A stretch of DNA of 64,000 nucleotides from DASWLF01 sp963768765 (GCA_963768765.1 CAVYJK010000021.1:124001-188000), one strand, 5' to 3'; positions 42,293 to 51,730 are shown, counted from the stretch's first letter. Notes: generated by a model not told the origin, from the letters alone. Program-made: numbers and translations.

Positions 42293-42784
42293 TTACAAAT
42301 CCAGGCGATAGGCGATGGGGCCCGGGTCCCGGTCCATATCCGGGACGCGCCTGAACCCCAATTTCTCATAGATACGCCGGGCCGCATCCATAAAGGTGCC
42401 GGTGTAGAGAAAGACGGTGGGGATTTTTAAGGTCCGGGCCCGGCGGAGGCATTCCTCGGTCAGGCGGGTGCCGTAGCCCTGGCCCCGGGCCTGGGGCCAG
42501 ACGGCCAGTATCCTGATCAGGGCCGAGCCGGGCGGCCACTGGCCCATGGCCGCCTGGGAGGCGTCGGAGAAAAATTTCACCGCCCCCTGGATCTGGCCGT
42601 CCTGCTCGGCCACCACCAACATCCCGGCCCTAAAGTGGATGGCCGCCTCGATGCTGGCCATCCATCTGCCCCAGGCAAACTCGGGCATCAGTGGCTTAAA
42701 CTCCTGGTAGGCGGTTTTCACCAGGTCTTCAATGGCGTTGAGCTCGCCCGGAGCGGCGTCCCGGATTAAAATCTCCTCAGCCAT
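42293..42784 (-). CDS. GNAT family N-acetyltransferase
   Basis: The 163-residue protein has the GNAT fold: an N-terminal strand/helix (EILIRDAAPGELNAIEDLVK), the acetyl-CoA loop LAVWPQARGQGYGTRLTEEC with the R/QxxGxG/A pattern, and the C-terminal TVFLYTGTFMDAARRIYEKL GF-type motif. It transfers an acetyl group from acetyl-CoA to an unknown substrate. Single gene on the minus strand; the ATG is at 42784. Confidence 0.9.
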   Translation of the reverse strand: MAEEILIRDAAPGELNAIEDLVKTAYQEFKPLMPEFAWGRWMASIEAAIHFRAGMLVVAEQDGQIQGAVKFFSDASQAAMGQWPPGSALIRILAVWPQARGQGYGTRLTEECLRRARTLKIPTVFLYTGTFMDAARRIYEKLGFRRVPDMDRDPGPIAYRLDL

Positions 42785-42829
42785 CGGTCTATCTGCTAGT
42801 CGTCCGGGAATAGCTTACATTTAGATTTT

Positions 42830-42930
42830 CCCTCCCCCTTGATGGGGGAGGGTCAGGGTGGGGGTGAATATTTTTATGATTGCTATTTCTTTCCCCCGCC
42901 CCCCGACCCCCTCCCACCAGGGGAGGGGGG
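42830..42930. repeat. MITE-like inverted repeat element, copy 2
   Basis: The left end CCCTCCCCCTTGATGGGGGA with GGGTCAGGGTGGGGGTG and the right end CCCCCGACCCCCTCCCACCA with GGGGAGGGGGG are near reverse complements around an A/T-rich centre. It has the same layout as 33929-34043 but a different centre. No coding capacity. Confidence 0.65.
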
Positions 42931-42973
42931 ATGCAATCAGATTATCTAGTGAAGGTACTTACGATACACGATG

Positions 42974-43582
42974 TTATTTCTCCACCACCGAGGCCTTGAC
43001 GATGGTAACCGGCTGCACCGGCACGTTCTGGTGCATGCCCTGGTTGGCGGTGGCCACCGCCTTGATCTTGTCTACCACTTCTTTGCCCTTGATCACCTTG
43101 CCGAACACCGCGTAGCCCCAACCCTGGGGGTTTTTGCCGGTGTGGTTCAGGGCCCTGTTGTCCACCACGTTGATGAAGAACTGGGAGCTCGCCGAATCGG
43201 GGTCCATGGTGCGGGCCATGGCGATGGTGTAGGCGTCGTTGCCGAGGCCGTTGTCCGCTTCGTTTTTGATGGGCGCCCGGGTGGGTTTCTGGCTCAGGTC
43301 GGCGTCAAAGCCGCCCCCCTGGATCATAAAGCCGTTGATGACCCGGTGAAAGATGGTGCCGTCGTAAAACCCGTCTTTGACATACTGCAGAAAATTGGCC
43401 ACCGTGGCCGGGCCCTTATCCGGGTAAAGCTCCAGGGTGATGTCGCCCATGCTGGTTTGCAGTTTGACCAATGGATGTCTCCTTTCCGCCCGGGCCCCCA
43501 ACCCGGTTCCCATGATTAAGGCCAGAGTCAAGCAGGCCGCCAGGGCTAGCTTCCCGCCAACCCGCCTTATGCCCAGCGCCAT
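42974..43582 (-). CDS. Exported cyclophilin-type peptidyl-prolyl isomerase
   Basis: The 202-residue protein has a signal peptide (KLALAACLTLALIMGTGLGA, cleavage near ARA). A cyclophilin domain follows: VKLQTSMGDITLELYPDKGP, VANFLQYVKDGFYDGTIFHR with the catalytic FHR, VINGFMIQGGG, ARTMDPDSASSQFFINVVDN and AVFGKVIKGKEVVDKI. It catalyses cis-trans isomerisation of prolyl bonds during periplasmic folding. The ATG is at 43582. Close to the PpiA group. Confidence 0.94.
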   Translation of the reverse strand: MALGIRRVGGKLALAACLTLALIMGTGLGARAERRHPLVKLQTSMGDITLELYPDKGPATVANFLQYVKDGFYDGTIFHRVINGFMIQGGGFDADLSQKPTRAPIKNEADNGLGNDAYTIAMARTMDPDSASSQFFINVVDNRALNHTGKNPQGWGYAVFGKVIKGKEVVDKIKAVATANQGMHQNVPVQPVTIVKASVVEK

Positions 43583-43742
43583 GGTCTGTCCCTCCCCCCG
43601 TGAGATTTAGGTGAGATACCTTGCCAGTGTAACAAATCCCACCACAATTAAAAAGGAGAACCGCCGCGCCCTGGTTGTATCGCCTCCAAACCCACGGTTC
43701 CTCCCCCAGCCTTAGTACCATTTTTTTAGCCGGGAAAATTGT

Positions 43743-43768
43743 GGGGGCGGACCCCCGGGTCCGCCCCC
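43743..43768. repeat. GGGGGCGGACCC palindrome
   Basis: GGGGGCGGACCC-CC-GGGTCCGCCCCC is a perfect 12-bp inverted repeat downstream of the PEP-synthase-like gene at 43804. It belongs to the general class of GC-rich intergenic palindromes in this window. There is no T-tract. Confidence 0.6.
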
Positions 43769-43803
43769 TTATCCCCCGCCTTGGTACGCCGGGCGCCCCT
43801 ACT

Positions 43804-46416
43804 TCAGTCTGCGCCCCCCTTTTCCTGTATAGGCAGGACTATCCCATCAAGGTCCTTGCTGATCTTATCCGAATAATATTGGACCTCGGAGGCGTTGAGC
43901 ATGATCATGTCCAGCTGGCGGGTGTGAATGGTGACGTATCCCAGAATGCGCAAACGTGACAGCATGTAGTCCCGGTCCTCCCCCTCCAGGCGGGCGAAGA
44001 GGGCGTCTTCCTTGACGTCCACCTTGAAATGGTACCTCTCCAGGAGGTCGCCCACAAACCGGGCTCGCAGCACCCGGCGCGGGTAATCCGCGGCGCCCCC
44101 TTTGAAGGCGAAACGGAGGTAATTTTCAAAAGGTTTGTCTCCCACCAGGGCCTCCACCGTAGAAAAATGAAAACCCAGGCGGCTGGTCAGGTTGCAGAAA
44201 TCCCGGGAAATCATGAAATAGTTCTGGTTGCCGAAGATGGTGCCCCCGGCGGTGGCGAGATTGGGGTCCGTGGCCGCCCCCATGACAATGGACATGAAAC
44301 CCAGGGTGTCCACCGGCGGCGGCCCTTCCCAGGGGACCGCGGTAATGCCCTCCCACAGGGCCAGCATGGGAACCGAGGCGATGTTGCTCAGCTCCACCTC
44401 CCTTCCCGGCACCTCCTCTTTGAAGCCGTCCTCCAGGTTCAGGACCCACCACTGCAAGGGCACGGTGGTGACCAGGCGCTTGATGAAGTATTTGGAGAAG
44501 GCCTGGGTCTTGTCCAAGGAGAACATCTCCTTGACGGAAACCTCATGGGCAAAGCGGGTAATGTCATGCAGGGTGCGGCACCCCTGGGGGGTGAAGTCCC
44601 GAGCCTCCGGGTTGGTGAGGTTCAGGGGCGTGATGAAGGCCATGACTTCCTTCAAGGTCTCCCCCACCGGGGTGCCGGCCATGAGGCCTTTCTTGGGGGC
44701 GGCCAGCTCAAGCAAAGGCTCCGCCCTGCCCTGGTAGACGGCGCGGCCGTCCGCGTCCACGGTGACCATCTCGCCGGGGACCAGATGGGCCGTGGCCTCT
44801 CCGGTGTTGAACAGCGCCGGAATGCCGAATTCCCGGGCCACGTTGGCCAGGTGCCCGGTAATGCCGCCCCGGTCGGTAACCACCGCCACCGCCCGGCTCA
44901 GCAGGGTGGCCCAACTGGGGTGGGGAAAGGAGGTGACCAGGACCGCGCCTTGCGGGAACTTCAGCAGGTCCAGGTTGTTCTTCACCAGGTAGACGGGCCC
45001 CGCCGCCACCCCGGGGCCCGCGGTTTCCCCGCCCCGCACCAAAACGGGATTCTCCACCGGCAAGGAGACGGCCGCCTCCTCCCGGGAGGAGGCGGCCAAT
45101 TGCTTGAGAGGCCGGCTTTGCAGGACGAAGACGCGGCCATCCCTGCCGATGCACCACTCGATGTCCTGGGGCGCCTGAAAGTGTTCTTCCAGGTTCAGGG
45201 CGATCCTGGCCAGGGTCAGGGCCTCCTCGTCGGTAAGGGCCGGGCGCGCCCCCTGTTCATCCGATTCCAGCAGCACCCCTTCTTCCGGCAGGCATACCGC
45301 CTTCAGCTCCTTTTCCCGGATCTCCCTTTGGATGATCTCCGGCGGTTCGCCCCGGGAAATGACGAAGAGGTCGGGGGTCACCGTGCCGTCCACCACGGAT
45401 TTGGCCAACCCGTGCACCGCGTTGATGAAGATGGCATCCCTCCGGATATCGTTGGGGTCCCGGGAATACATGACCCCGCCGCTGGCCGCGTCCACCATGG
45501 CCATGCAACCTACGCACATGGCCACGTCTTCGTCCCGCAGGCCCTTGTGCATCCGGTAGCTCACCGCGGTCAGGGCATATTTGCTGGCCAGAATCTCCTT
45601 GTAGACCGTGAAGAGGTTTTCCCGGCTGACGTTCAGTTCCGAGCGGTATTGTCCGGCAAAGGAAGTATCCGCCGCGTCCTCGCCGATGGCGCTGGAGCGC
45701 AACGCCACCCTCAGGGCGTCGCCGGCCCTGGCCTCCAGCTCACCATAAGCCTGGCTGATGGCCTCCACCAGCTGCGGCGGCATTTCGGCGCCGATGATAA
45801 GCATCTGCACTTCGGAGCTTTTCCGGTAAAGATCCCCGATGTCTTCTTGTTCCAGGGCCTGGAGCCGCCGGTTGATTTCGTCCTGCAACTGATTGTGGGT
45901 GATAAAGAGGTCGTAGGCCGCGGCGGTGACGGCAAAACCGTCGGGCACGGTAATTTCCGGCAACCTGGTGCTGATCTCACCCAGGTTGGCCATTTTGCTG
46001 CCCACGCCGTCGGCCATCTCCTGGTGAATCTGGCTTAAAGGCAGGACCAGTTCAGAAACAGCCGGGGCCTGCCTGGTTCTCAGAACCTCACCGATTCTTT
46101 TTTCGATGCCCGCGAAAACGCCCTCCAGCGCCTGGTACCTGCGACCGGATAATTCATTCAGATATTTGATGATGGAATAAACGTTGACGCAGACCGCGGT
46201 GGCGTGCGAGCGCACAAAGGTCATCCCGAAGCTGTAGCTGCCGCTCCGGGCCGCCTCCATGTCGGTCATCAGCTGCAGGGCGTTGTTGTTGGCCGCCAAC
46301 AGCAGCTTGAAGGCGTGATACTTGGCTTTGAAAACCGCCCGCAGTTCTTCCAGGGAGACCGCCGGAGCGGGCTCGGCGGAAAAAAGCGTCTTTAGCCGCT
46401 GGAGCAATCTGGCCAT
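43804..46416 (-). CDS. PEP synthase-like protein with unusual N- and C-terminal domains, copy 1
   Basis: The 870-residue protein contains a PPDK_N/PEP-synthase ATP-grasp domain (about 145-480: MADGVGSKMANLGEISTRLP, ALRSSAIGEDAADTSFAGQY, GGVMYSRDPNDIRRDAIFIN, DIEWCIGRDGRVFVLQSRPL) and a phosphohistidine domain with GGITGHLANVAREFGIPAL (His about 522). Residues 1-145 form a helical domain, and about 600-870 a domain with FAFKGGAADYPRRVLRARFV. Both recur in the paralog at 54830. The usual C-terminal PEP/pyruvate-binding barrel was not seen. So a phosphotransfer role is likely, but the acceptor is unknown. The start is ATG 46416. Confidence 0.82.
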   Translation of the reverse strand: MARLLQRLKTLFSAEPAPAVSLEELRAVFKAKYHAFKLLLAANNNALQLMTDMEAARSGSYSFGMTFVRSHATAVCVNVYSIIKYLNELSGRRYQALEGVFAGIEKRIGEVLRTRQAPAVSELVLPLSQIHQEMADGVGSKMANLGEISTRLPEITVPDGFAVTAAAYDLFITHNQLQDEINRRLQALEQEDIGDLYRKSSEVQMLIIGAEMPPQLVEAISQAYGELEARAGDALRVALRSSAIGEDAADTSFAGQYRSELNVSRENLFTVYKEILASKYALTAVSYRMHKGLRDEDVAMCVGCMAMVDAASGGVMYSRDPNDIRRDAIFINAVHGLAKSVVDGTVTPDLFVISRGEPPEIIQREIREKELKAVCLPEEGVLLESDEQGARPALTDEEALTLARIALNLEEHFQAPQDIEWCIGRDGRVFVLQSRPLKQLAASSREEAAVSLPVENPVLVRGGETAGPGVAAGPVYLVKNNLDLLKFPQGAVLVTSFPHPSWATLLSRAVAVVTDRGGITGHLANVAREFGIPALFNTGEATAHLVPGEMVTVDADGRAVYQGRAEPLLELAAPKKGLMAGTPVGETLKEVMAFITPLNLTNPEARDFTPQGCRTLHDITRFAHEVSVKEMFSLDKTQAFSKYFIKRLVTTVPLQWWVLNLEDGFKEEVPGREVELSNIASVPMLALWEGITAVPWEGPPPVDTLGFMSIVMGAATDPNLATAGGTIFGNQNYFMISRDFCNLTSRLGFHFSTVEALVGDKPFENYLRFAFKGGAADYPRRVLRARFVGDLLERYHFKVDVKEDALFARLEGEDRDYMLSRLRILGYVTIHTRQLDMIMLNASEVQYYSDKISKDLDGIVLPIQEKGGAD

Positions 46417-46817
46417 AACCAAGTGGGTGGGGGTGGAGATTCGCTGCCCCGGTTCAATTAATTTTCATCTTGACGGCGCCAGTTGGATGTCGGCCCTCAT
46501 TTCTCGAAGCGCCCGCTTCTTCCCGGCCCCCAATCCCTGCCACCCGGGAGCGAGGCTCCACAAGGCCCCAGGGCCTTGGCACCCTTCCCAGATATCCCGG
46601 TCTCCCGGTCCAGTGGCGCCAGCAGATAAAGGGGTCTTCACTAACTTGACTTAAAAATACCAGCGTCTGCTGGAAGCCCGAGGCGAAGCCGGTTCGCGAC
46701 TTAAACCTAGCCATGGAATGCACCTTGAGAATCCGTCACCAATAGCCCTTCTCCCGCCATCCCCGCTGTCCCAAGAAAGTAGGGTTAAAGAATCTGCGGC
46801 TGGGCTTACGGCCTCTG
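46417..46817. other. Intergenic stretch upstream of the PEP synthase-like gene
   Basis: About 400 bases with no convincing gene. It should contain the promoter of the minus-strand gene at 46416, but no clear -35/-10 pair was identified. No motif of the 29-bp family is present here. Confidence 0.45.
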
Positions 46818-46949
46818 TTAATGCTGCCCGAGGGCCCCTGCCAGGACGTATAATCCCCACCAGGTCAACCAGAGCTCCAGCAGCATGGCCGCGGCGACCC
46901 ACCGCTCCCGCCGGGCGCCCCCCTTAAAGGGCCAGAAATAGCTTGCCAC
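46818..46949 (-). CDS. 43-residue membrane protein downstream of the receiver gene
   Basis: The frame starts at GTG 46949 with AAGGGGG about 8 bases upstream. It encodes VASYFWPFKGGARRERWVAA and then AMLLELWLTWWGLYVLAGAL, a basic turn and one membrane helix, ending GQH. It begins 33 bases after the stop of the receiver gene on the same strand, suggesting one operon. No family recognised. Called on ribosome site, composition and context. Confidence 0.5.
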   Translation of the reverse strand: MASYFWPFKGGARRERWVAAAMLLELWLTWWGLYVLAGALGQH

Positions 46950-46981
46950 CGTTTCCCCCTTGCAGCCTAACTCTACACTCT

Positions 46982-47392
46982 TCAAAGGATTCTCTTCCTG
47001 GCGGCCGCCACCCCCTGGGGATAATTCTTCCGGATCACTTCGGCCACCACGGACTTCAATTGGTCCGTGTCTCCTTTCTTTTCCAGAAACGCCGCGGCAA
47101 TGGGGACAGTCAGGTGCGTCGGGTATTCGGGCAGGAAAGTGTGGATCACCACCGGCAGCGGCGCGCGGCAATCCTTAAGCCGGGCCCAGACCTGCAACTC
47201 GTCCAGATACGGAATCTCCAGATCCAGGATCAGCAGCTGCGGCGGAGCAGCCCCTTCGATCTTGTCCAACAATTCTCGGCCGTCCCGGGCCACCTCCACC
47301 TGGTAGCCCTCCGCGGTCAGCTCCCGGCGCAAAAATTCCCGCACATGCCGGTTGCGGTCCGCGATCAAGATTTTACATGGTTGTTTGGCCAC
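46982..47392 (-). CDS. Stand-alone response regulator receiver protein
   Basis: The 136-residue protein (VAKQPCKILIADRNRHVREF) is a single receiver domain. The phospho-acceptor is the Asp in LLILDLEIPYLDE (about residue 54). The acidic pair near the start is reduced to AD, and the Lys of the active site is seen in AAFLEKKGD. No output domain is present, so it acts through a partner. I start at GTG 47392, which has a GAGGGACA site. A copy of the 29-bp motif lies about 140 bases upstream. The next genes downstream are the 43-residue membrane protein and the PEP synthase-like gene. Confidence 0.8.
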   Translation of the reverse strand: MAKQPCKILIADRNRHVREFLRRELTAEGYQVEVARDGRELLDKIEGAAPPQLLILDLEIPYLDELQVWARLKDCRAPLPVVIHTFLPEYPTHLTVPIAAAFLEKKGDTDQLKSVVAEVIRKNYPQGVAAARKRIL

Positions 47393-47528
47393 GGAATTGT
47401 CCCTCGTACCATTGTAGAGCAACGGCCATGCCAAACAGCCCTCGCCGGATAATTGAGTTAACTACTTGAATTGATTGTAACTATGGAAGGACTGGCCGTC
47501 TGCGCCTTCCGGCCCTGGGGAGGGAGAC

Positions 47529-47557
47529 CTGTAGCTATTTTTTACAGTTTGTAAAAG
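47529..47557. promoter_or_regulatory. 29-bp conserved motif with TTTACA-N3-TGTAAA palindrome, copy 1
   Basis: The plus strand reads CTGTAGCTATTTTTTACAG then TTTGTAAAAG. The perfect palindrome TTTACA-GTT-TGTAAA spans 47541-47555. It aligns without gaps to 54618-54646 and 62395-62423. This copy is upstream of the receiver gene, which reads leftward. Confidence 0.7.
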
Positions 47558-47619
47558 CCGGAGAAAGGGAAGGAAACTAACTTCTTTTCCAGAGGTTCTC
47601 GAGCGGAGCTTAGAGTATT

Positions 47620-47636
47620 GGTGGGCCATGCCCACC
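47620..47636. repeat. GGTGGGC-CAT-GCCCACC hairpin
   Basis: A perfect 7-bp hairpin in the 400-base gap between the NtrC-type gene and the receiver gene. The other contents of the gap are the 29-bp motif and the hairpin at 47677-47696. Confidence 0.5.
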
Positions 47637-47676
47637 CCGCATTTAACCTGCCCTTTAAATCAGGGTCTTATTGTAG

Positions 47677-47696
47677 GGGCACGGCGGGCCGTGCCC
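47677..47696. repeat. GGGCACGGC palindrome
   Basis: GGGCACGGC-GG-GCCGTGCCC is a perfect 9-bp inverted repeat preceded by TTGTAGG, a form I recall as a dispersed intergenic repeat in several bacterial phyla. No T-tract for termination. Confidence 0.5.
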
Positions 47697-47800
47697 TTTA
47701 CGAATGATGGGTGCTAGATTTTGGGGATTGCGGTGGAATAGCCCGGACTGGGAGAAAACGGGCGGCTTAACGCCGCCCCCCAGGACGGACCCACCCTTGA

Positions 47801-49237
47801 TCAAGAGCCTTCCAGCTTGACGGAGGTCTCCAGCCTCAGCCGGTATTTTTCGATCTTGGAGAGCAAGGTGGGGCGGGAAATGCCCAGAAGTTTGGCGGCC
47901 CGGCTGCGGTTGCCGCCGGTGAGGTCCAACGCCTCGCTGACGAGCAGGCTGGCGAAGCGGTCCATGAAATTGTCGAACAAGTCCTTGCCCTCACCGGAAC
48001 TCAGGGTTTGCCTCACCCACTGGCGGATAATCTCATCGGCCCGGTGGTCGCCGCCCTCTTTCGCCGCCGCTTCGCCCCCCATGGCCCGGGAAATGTCCTC
48101 GGGGTGGATGGGATAGCCCCGGCTGAAAATCAGGGCCTTTTGCATAGCGTTGGCCAGCTCCCGGACGTTGCCCGGCCACTGGTAACTGCTGAGCAGGCCC
48201 TTGGCCTCCGGGGTCATGCCCGGGTTGTCCACCCCCATCTCTTTAGCAAACCGGGCCAGGAAGTACTCCACCAGTAGCGGGATGTCGACGGCCCGGCCCC
48301 GCAAAGGCGGCAGCCACAGGGTCACCACTTTGAGGCGGTAATAGAGGTCCTCTCGGAAGCGCCCCTCGGCCAGGGCCGCCTCCAGGTCCCGGTTGGTGGC
48401 GGCGATGATGCGCACGTCCACCGGGATGGGCTCCCGGCCGCCCAGGCGTTCGATGCTCTTTTCCTGCAGCAGTCGCAGGATCTTGGCCTGGATGCTGAAG
48501 GGCATGTCGCCGATTTCATCCAGGAACACGGTGCCGCCGTTGGCCTGCTCGATCTTTCCCACCCGCCGGTTTACGGCCCCGGTAAAGGCCCCCTTTTCGT
48601 AGCCGAAGAGCTCGGACTCCAGCAGGGTCTCGGGGATGGCCACGCAGTTGATGATCAGAAACGGCTTGGCGGCCCGCAGGCTGTGCTGGTAAATGGCCCG
48701 GGCCACCAATTCCTTGCCCGTGCCCGACTCTCCCCGGATGAGCACGGTGGCGTCGGTGGCCGCCACCCGGCCAATGGCTTTATATACCTCCTGCATGGGC
48801 TTGCTCTTGCCGATGATGGCGTCGGCCGCGGCGGTATCCGGCGCCACGTCCAGCTCCACCCGGGAGCGCATGCAGCGCCCCGCCTCCAGGGCCTGGGAGA
48901 TCAAGGCCAGGATGTCGGGAATCTCAAAAGGCTTGAGCACGTACTCAAAGGCCCCCAGCTTGGTGGCCTCGATGGCGGTTTCGGTGGTGCCAAACGCCGT
49001 CATGATGATGACCGGCAGTTTGGGCTCGATTTCGTGTATGGCCTTGAAGGCCTCCAGGCCGCTCATCCCCGGCATGCGGATGTCCATGATCACCAGATCC
49101 GGCATGTCGGCCTTAATCGTGCTCAAGGCCGCCTCGCCGCTCCCCGCGGTCCTCACGCTGTGGCCCTCCGCGGTTAACAGCTTCTCAAAACTCTGCCGCA
49201 ACTGGGCATCGTCATCCACAATTAAGATGTTGCCCAT
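47801..49237 (-). CDS. Sigma54-dependent response regulator, NtrC family
   Basis: The 478-residue protein has three domains. The receiver (1-120) has VDDDAQLRQSFEKL, phospho-acceptor Asp in LVIMDIRMPGM and Lys in VLKPFE. The AAA+ sigma54 activator domain (about 142-370) has Walker A GESGTGKE, the sigma54-contacting GAFTGA, GGTVFLDEIGDMP and WPGNVREL. The C-terminal Fis-type HTH is seen in TGGNRSRAAKLLGISRPTLL. It activates sigma54 promoters when phosphorylated. Its partner kinase is encoded just upstream with overlapping ends (49222-49237). Confidence 0.95.
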   Translation of the reverse strand: MGNILIVDDDAQLRQSFEKLLTAEGHSVRTAGSGEAALSTIKADMPDLVIMDIRMPGMSGLEAFKAIHEIEPKLPVIIMTAFGTTETAIEATKLGAFEYVLKPFEIPDILALISQALEAGRCMRSRVELDVAPDTAAADAIIGKSKPMQEVYKAIGRVAATDATVLIRGESGTGKELVARAIYQHSLRAAKPFLIINCVAIPETLLESELFGYEKGAFTGAVNRRVGKIEQANGGTVFLDEIGDMPFSIQAKILRLLQEKSIERLGGREPIPVDVRIIAATNRDLEAALAEGRFREDLYYRLKVVTLWLPPLRGRAVDIPLLVEYFLARFAKEMGVDNPGMTPEAKGLLSSYQWPGNVRELANAMQKALIFSRGYPIHPEDISRAMGGEAAAKEGGDHRADEIIRQWVRQTLSSGEGKDLFDNFMDRFASLLVSEALDLTGGNRSRAAKLLGISRPTLLSKIEKYRLRLETSVKLEGS

Positions 49238-50708
49238 GTTTCCCCTTCCCTGAGGGGCAGGGTAATGATGAAAGTGGCCCCCGCCTTTTCCTGAGATTCC
49301 AATTCCAGACGCCCGCCATGATCTTCGATGATCCTGATGGCGATGCTCAAACCCAGGCCCGTGCCTTCTTCCTTGGTGCTGAAGAAGGGTTGAAAGACCT
49401 TATCCTGGATGGACTCCGGGATTCCCGGCCCACTGTCGCTCACCCGGATGACCGCCGCATGTCCCAGCCGCGCCTCCACCTTTTCTTCTTCCTGGATGGT
49501 GATGGTCCCGCCTCCCGGCATCATCTCGCAGGCGTTGACCAGGAGGTTGGCCAGCACCTCTTTGAGCTGGTCGGGGTCGGCCCAGATCTCCGGCAACTTC
49601 AGGGCCCGAACCAGCTTAACTTCCACCCCGTAGGATTCCAGGCGATGGCGCAATAGCTGTAGGGCCAGGTCCACTACGTCGGACGGGCTGATCTTCTGCA
49701 TCTTCAGCTTGGGAGGCCGGGAAAACTCCAGAAAATTGCGGACGATGCTGTCGATATGGCGGATTTCTTCGGAAATCACCTCGAAATCTTCCTGCTGGGA
49801 TTGGAAGACATCTTCAGGGAACGTTTCAGGGAAAAGAGCCGCATGTTCACCGAAGTCAAGGGGTTGCGAATGCTGTGGGCCACCCCGGCGGCCAGCTTGC
49901 CCACCATGGCCCACTTGCCGGACTGCAGCAGATGTTCCTGGCTTTTCTCCAGTTCGCTCTGGGCCTGGTCCACGTCCTCGATGAGGCTGTAAACCCGGCT
50001 GCTGATGGCCTTCACTTCGTCCGAAACCTGGGAGTCGGGATTGGCCGGGGCGGTCTCCAGAGCCAGGCGGCGGATGGGGCCCAGGATCTGTTTGATCAGC
50101 ACGTAGGCCAGCAGGAGGCCCAAGGCGCCCACGGTGGGCATCGCCACCAGGGCAAAGGCGTTGATGAACCGCGCCCGGGCCTGGGACTCCGTCCGCACCC
50201 GGGCGATGGCATACTCGTGGATCAACTTGTAGCGCTCGCACAGATTGAGGAGGGCCGTGAACTGGCGGCGCACCTCCCAATGGAGTTTTTCTCCTTCTTC
50301 CCTTTTACCTTCCCGGTATAGCTTGATGACCTGGTCCCGGGATACGAGGTAACCGCGATATTCCGTATCAATCTGGCCGAGGATCTCTTCCATGGCCTCG
50401 GTGTACGCCGACTTCCGAGCCTTTTGGAGCCAGTCGATGAACGACTGGTTATACTGCTCCATTTGCTTTAGCCAGTCATCCTTGCCGTCCAGGAAATAAT
50501 AGGTCAGGAAGCCTTTTTGCCGCAGCAGCGAGGTCTCCAGTTCCTCCGCGGCATGGTAGGAAGCCACGTTTTTTTCCACCAGGGAGCCCAGCAGGGAATC
50601 CATGGCCCAGTTATGCCACAGGGTAACCAGGCCGCCTCCCAGGGTGGTGAGCATCAACGCGGCCAACAGTAAAAATATCCGGGCACGGAGACTGAGGCCC
50701 TGCCACAT
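49222..50708 (-). pseudogene. Sensor histidine kinase partner of the NtrC-type regulator, frame broken near 49810
   Basis: The first frame starts at 50708 (MWQGLSLRARIFLLLAALML). It has a membrane helix, a helical periplasmic sensor (about 35-180), a second membrane helix (MPTVGALGLLLAYVLIKQ), a HAMP-like linker and the phospho-acceptor in KLAAGVAHSIRNPLTSVNM (His about 285). The frame then shifts; the ATPase part continues QQEDFEVISEEIRHIDSIVR with N box NLLVNACEMM, DSGPGIPE and FSTKEEGTGLGLSI. Adding one base restores about 495 residues (SLKDVFQSQQEDFE). This is one of two breaks that are net -1. Confidence 0.85.
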
Positions 50709-50808
50709 ATCTGGTCTTCTTCCTTACTGACAGAGGGCGGAAAGCCGACTCGGCTTATTGCCTACCCTTATATACCAGGGTGCTGTCATAGATAGATAAG
50801 AAAAAGTG

Positions 50809-50850
50809 GCACAGGCGTCTCGCCTGTGCAAGCGCAGGTTAAAGCCTGCG
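50809..50850. repeat. Tandem intergenic hairpins
   Basis: GCACAGGCG-TCT-CGCCTGTGC (50809-50829) is followed by CGCAGG-N6-CCTGCG (50833-50850). They lie between the kinase gene and the unidentified membrane protein gene; the 227-base gap has nothing else. Confidence 0.5.
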
Positions 50851-50935
50851 ACTACAAGAAAAATACCCTACTTGAGCGCAACCTGGCATGAATTATCGCT
50901 CCCAGGCCAACCCAATTAAGGTTCCCGACGTGCCG

Positions 50936-51730
50936 TCAAACCCTACGCACCGAAACCAGGTAACCTTCTTTAACTTCCTGATCCCCGCTGACCACGGCCA
51001 GGGAGTCGGTCAGGGTTGACGCCTCCACCTCAGCCGTCCCCACCATCCGGCCCGCCTCATCGCTGATGCTGACGGGGGAGCCTGGTCCCAGGCCCTGGGC
51101 GGTACCCAGGCCGAAGCGGATCTCAATACCCCCCTCCCGCCGCAATACCCGGTAGACTTCCGCCCTACCGGTGGCGGCCAGCAACTCGTCCCTTTTCCCG
51201 GATAGGAGAAAGACCACGCCAAAGGCCAGCACGATTCCCGGCAGGCAGCCTGCCGCCGCCACGAAGGCGGAGAGCCCGAACCACCGCCGCAGCAGGGAGG
51301 GAGAGCTTTTCTGGAGACTGAGTACATCCGGAAAGACCAGGATGCGGAAGGCCGGCGCCTTCCGGGGCGAAATAGCTTTCTTGGGAAGAACGGTGAGACT
51401 ATATTCCCCCGGGGAGATGTGCGGCCCCACCTCCAGCCGTCCCCGCCACATATCCCCTCCCAAAAAATAGCCTTTGTGGATCGCCTCAAAAGTAACTTGT
51501 AGCTGGTCCGAACCGCTCACATAGGTCAATTCCTCAATGCTGTTGGCTTCGTCGGTCAGTTCCCCGTTAAGATCGACGCTGGCTCCCGGCAGCACCTTGA
51601 CGACGTTGGCCGGTTCCCGAAAATGCACCACCAGGCCGTCTACCAGGGCCAGCAAGGCGATCACGCATAAGGCGGCCCCGATTTTACTTGCCAGGTCGCG
51701 CCATCGATTTGCCTGCCCTAAATCCATCAT
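50936..51730 (-). CDS. Membrane protein of unknown function with periplasmic domain
   Basis: The 264-residue protein (from ATG 51730) has one helix near the N-terminus (IGAALCVIALLALVDGLVVH). A periplasmic beta-rich region of about 110 residues follows (VVKVLPGASVDLNGELTDEA, EVGPHISPGEYSLTVLPKK), then a second helix (AAGCLPGIVLAFGVVFLLS) and a cytoplasmic part with GGIEIRFGLGTAQGLGPGSP and a possible small beta barrel. No family was recognised. It lies after the terminator of the TauE operon on the same strand, so it is probably transcribed separately. Confidence 0.7.
   Translation of the reverse strand: MMDLGQANRWRDLASKIGAALCVIALLALVDGLVVHFREPANVVKVLPGASVDLNGELTDEANSIEELTYVSGSDQLQVTFEAIHKGYFLGGDMWRGRLEVGPHISPGEYSLTVLPKKAISPRKAPAFRILVFPDVLSLQKSSPSLLRRWFGLSAFVAAAGCLPGIVLAFGVVFLLSGKRDELLAATGRAEVYRVLRREGGIEIRFGLGTAQGLGPGSPVSISDEAGRMVGTAEVEASTLTDSLAVVSGDQEVKEGYLVSVRRV

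Noticed and set aside
44029..46038. Plus-strand open frame of about 670 codons opposite the PEP synthase-like gene
   Set aside because: Antisense shadow with no domain and no ribosome site; the minus-strand gene has catalytic motifs and a paralog.
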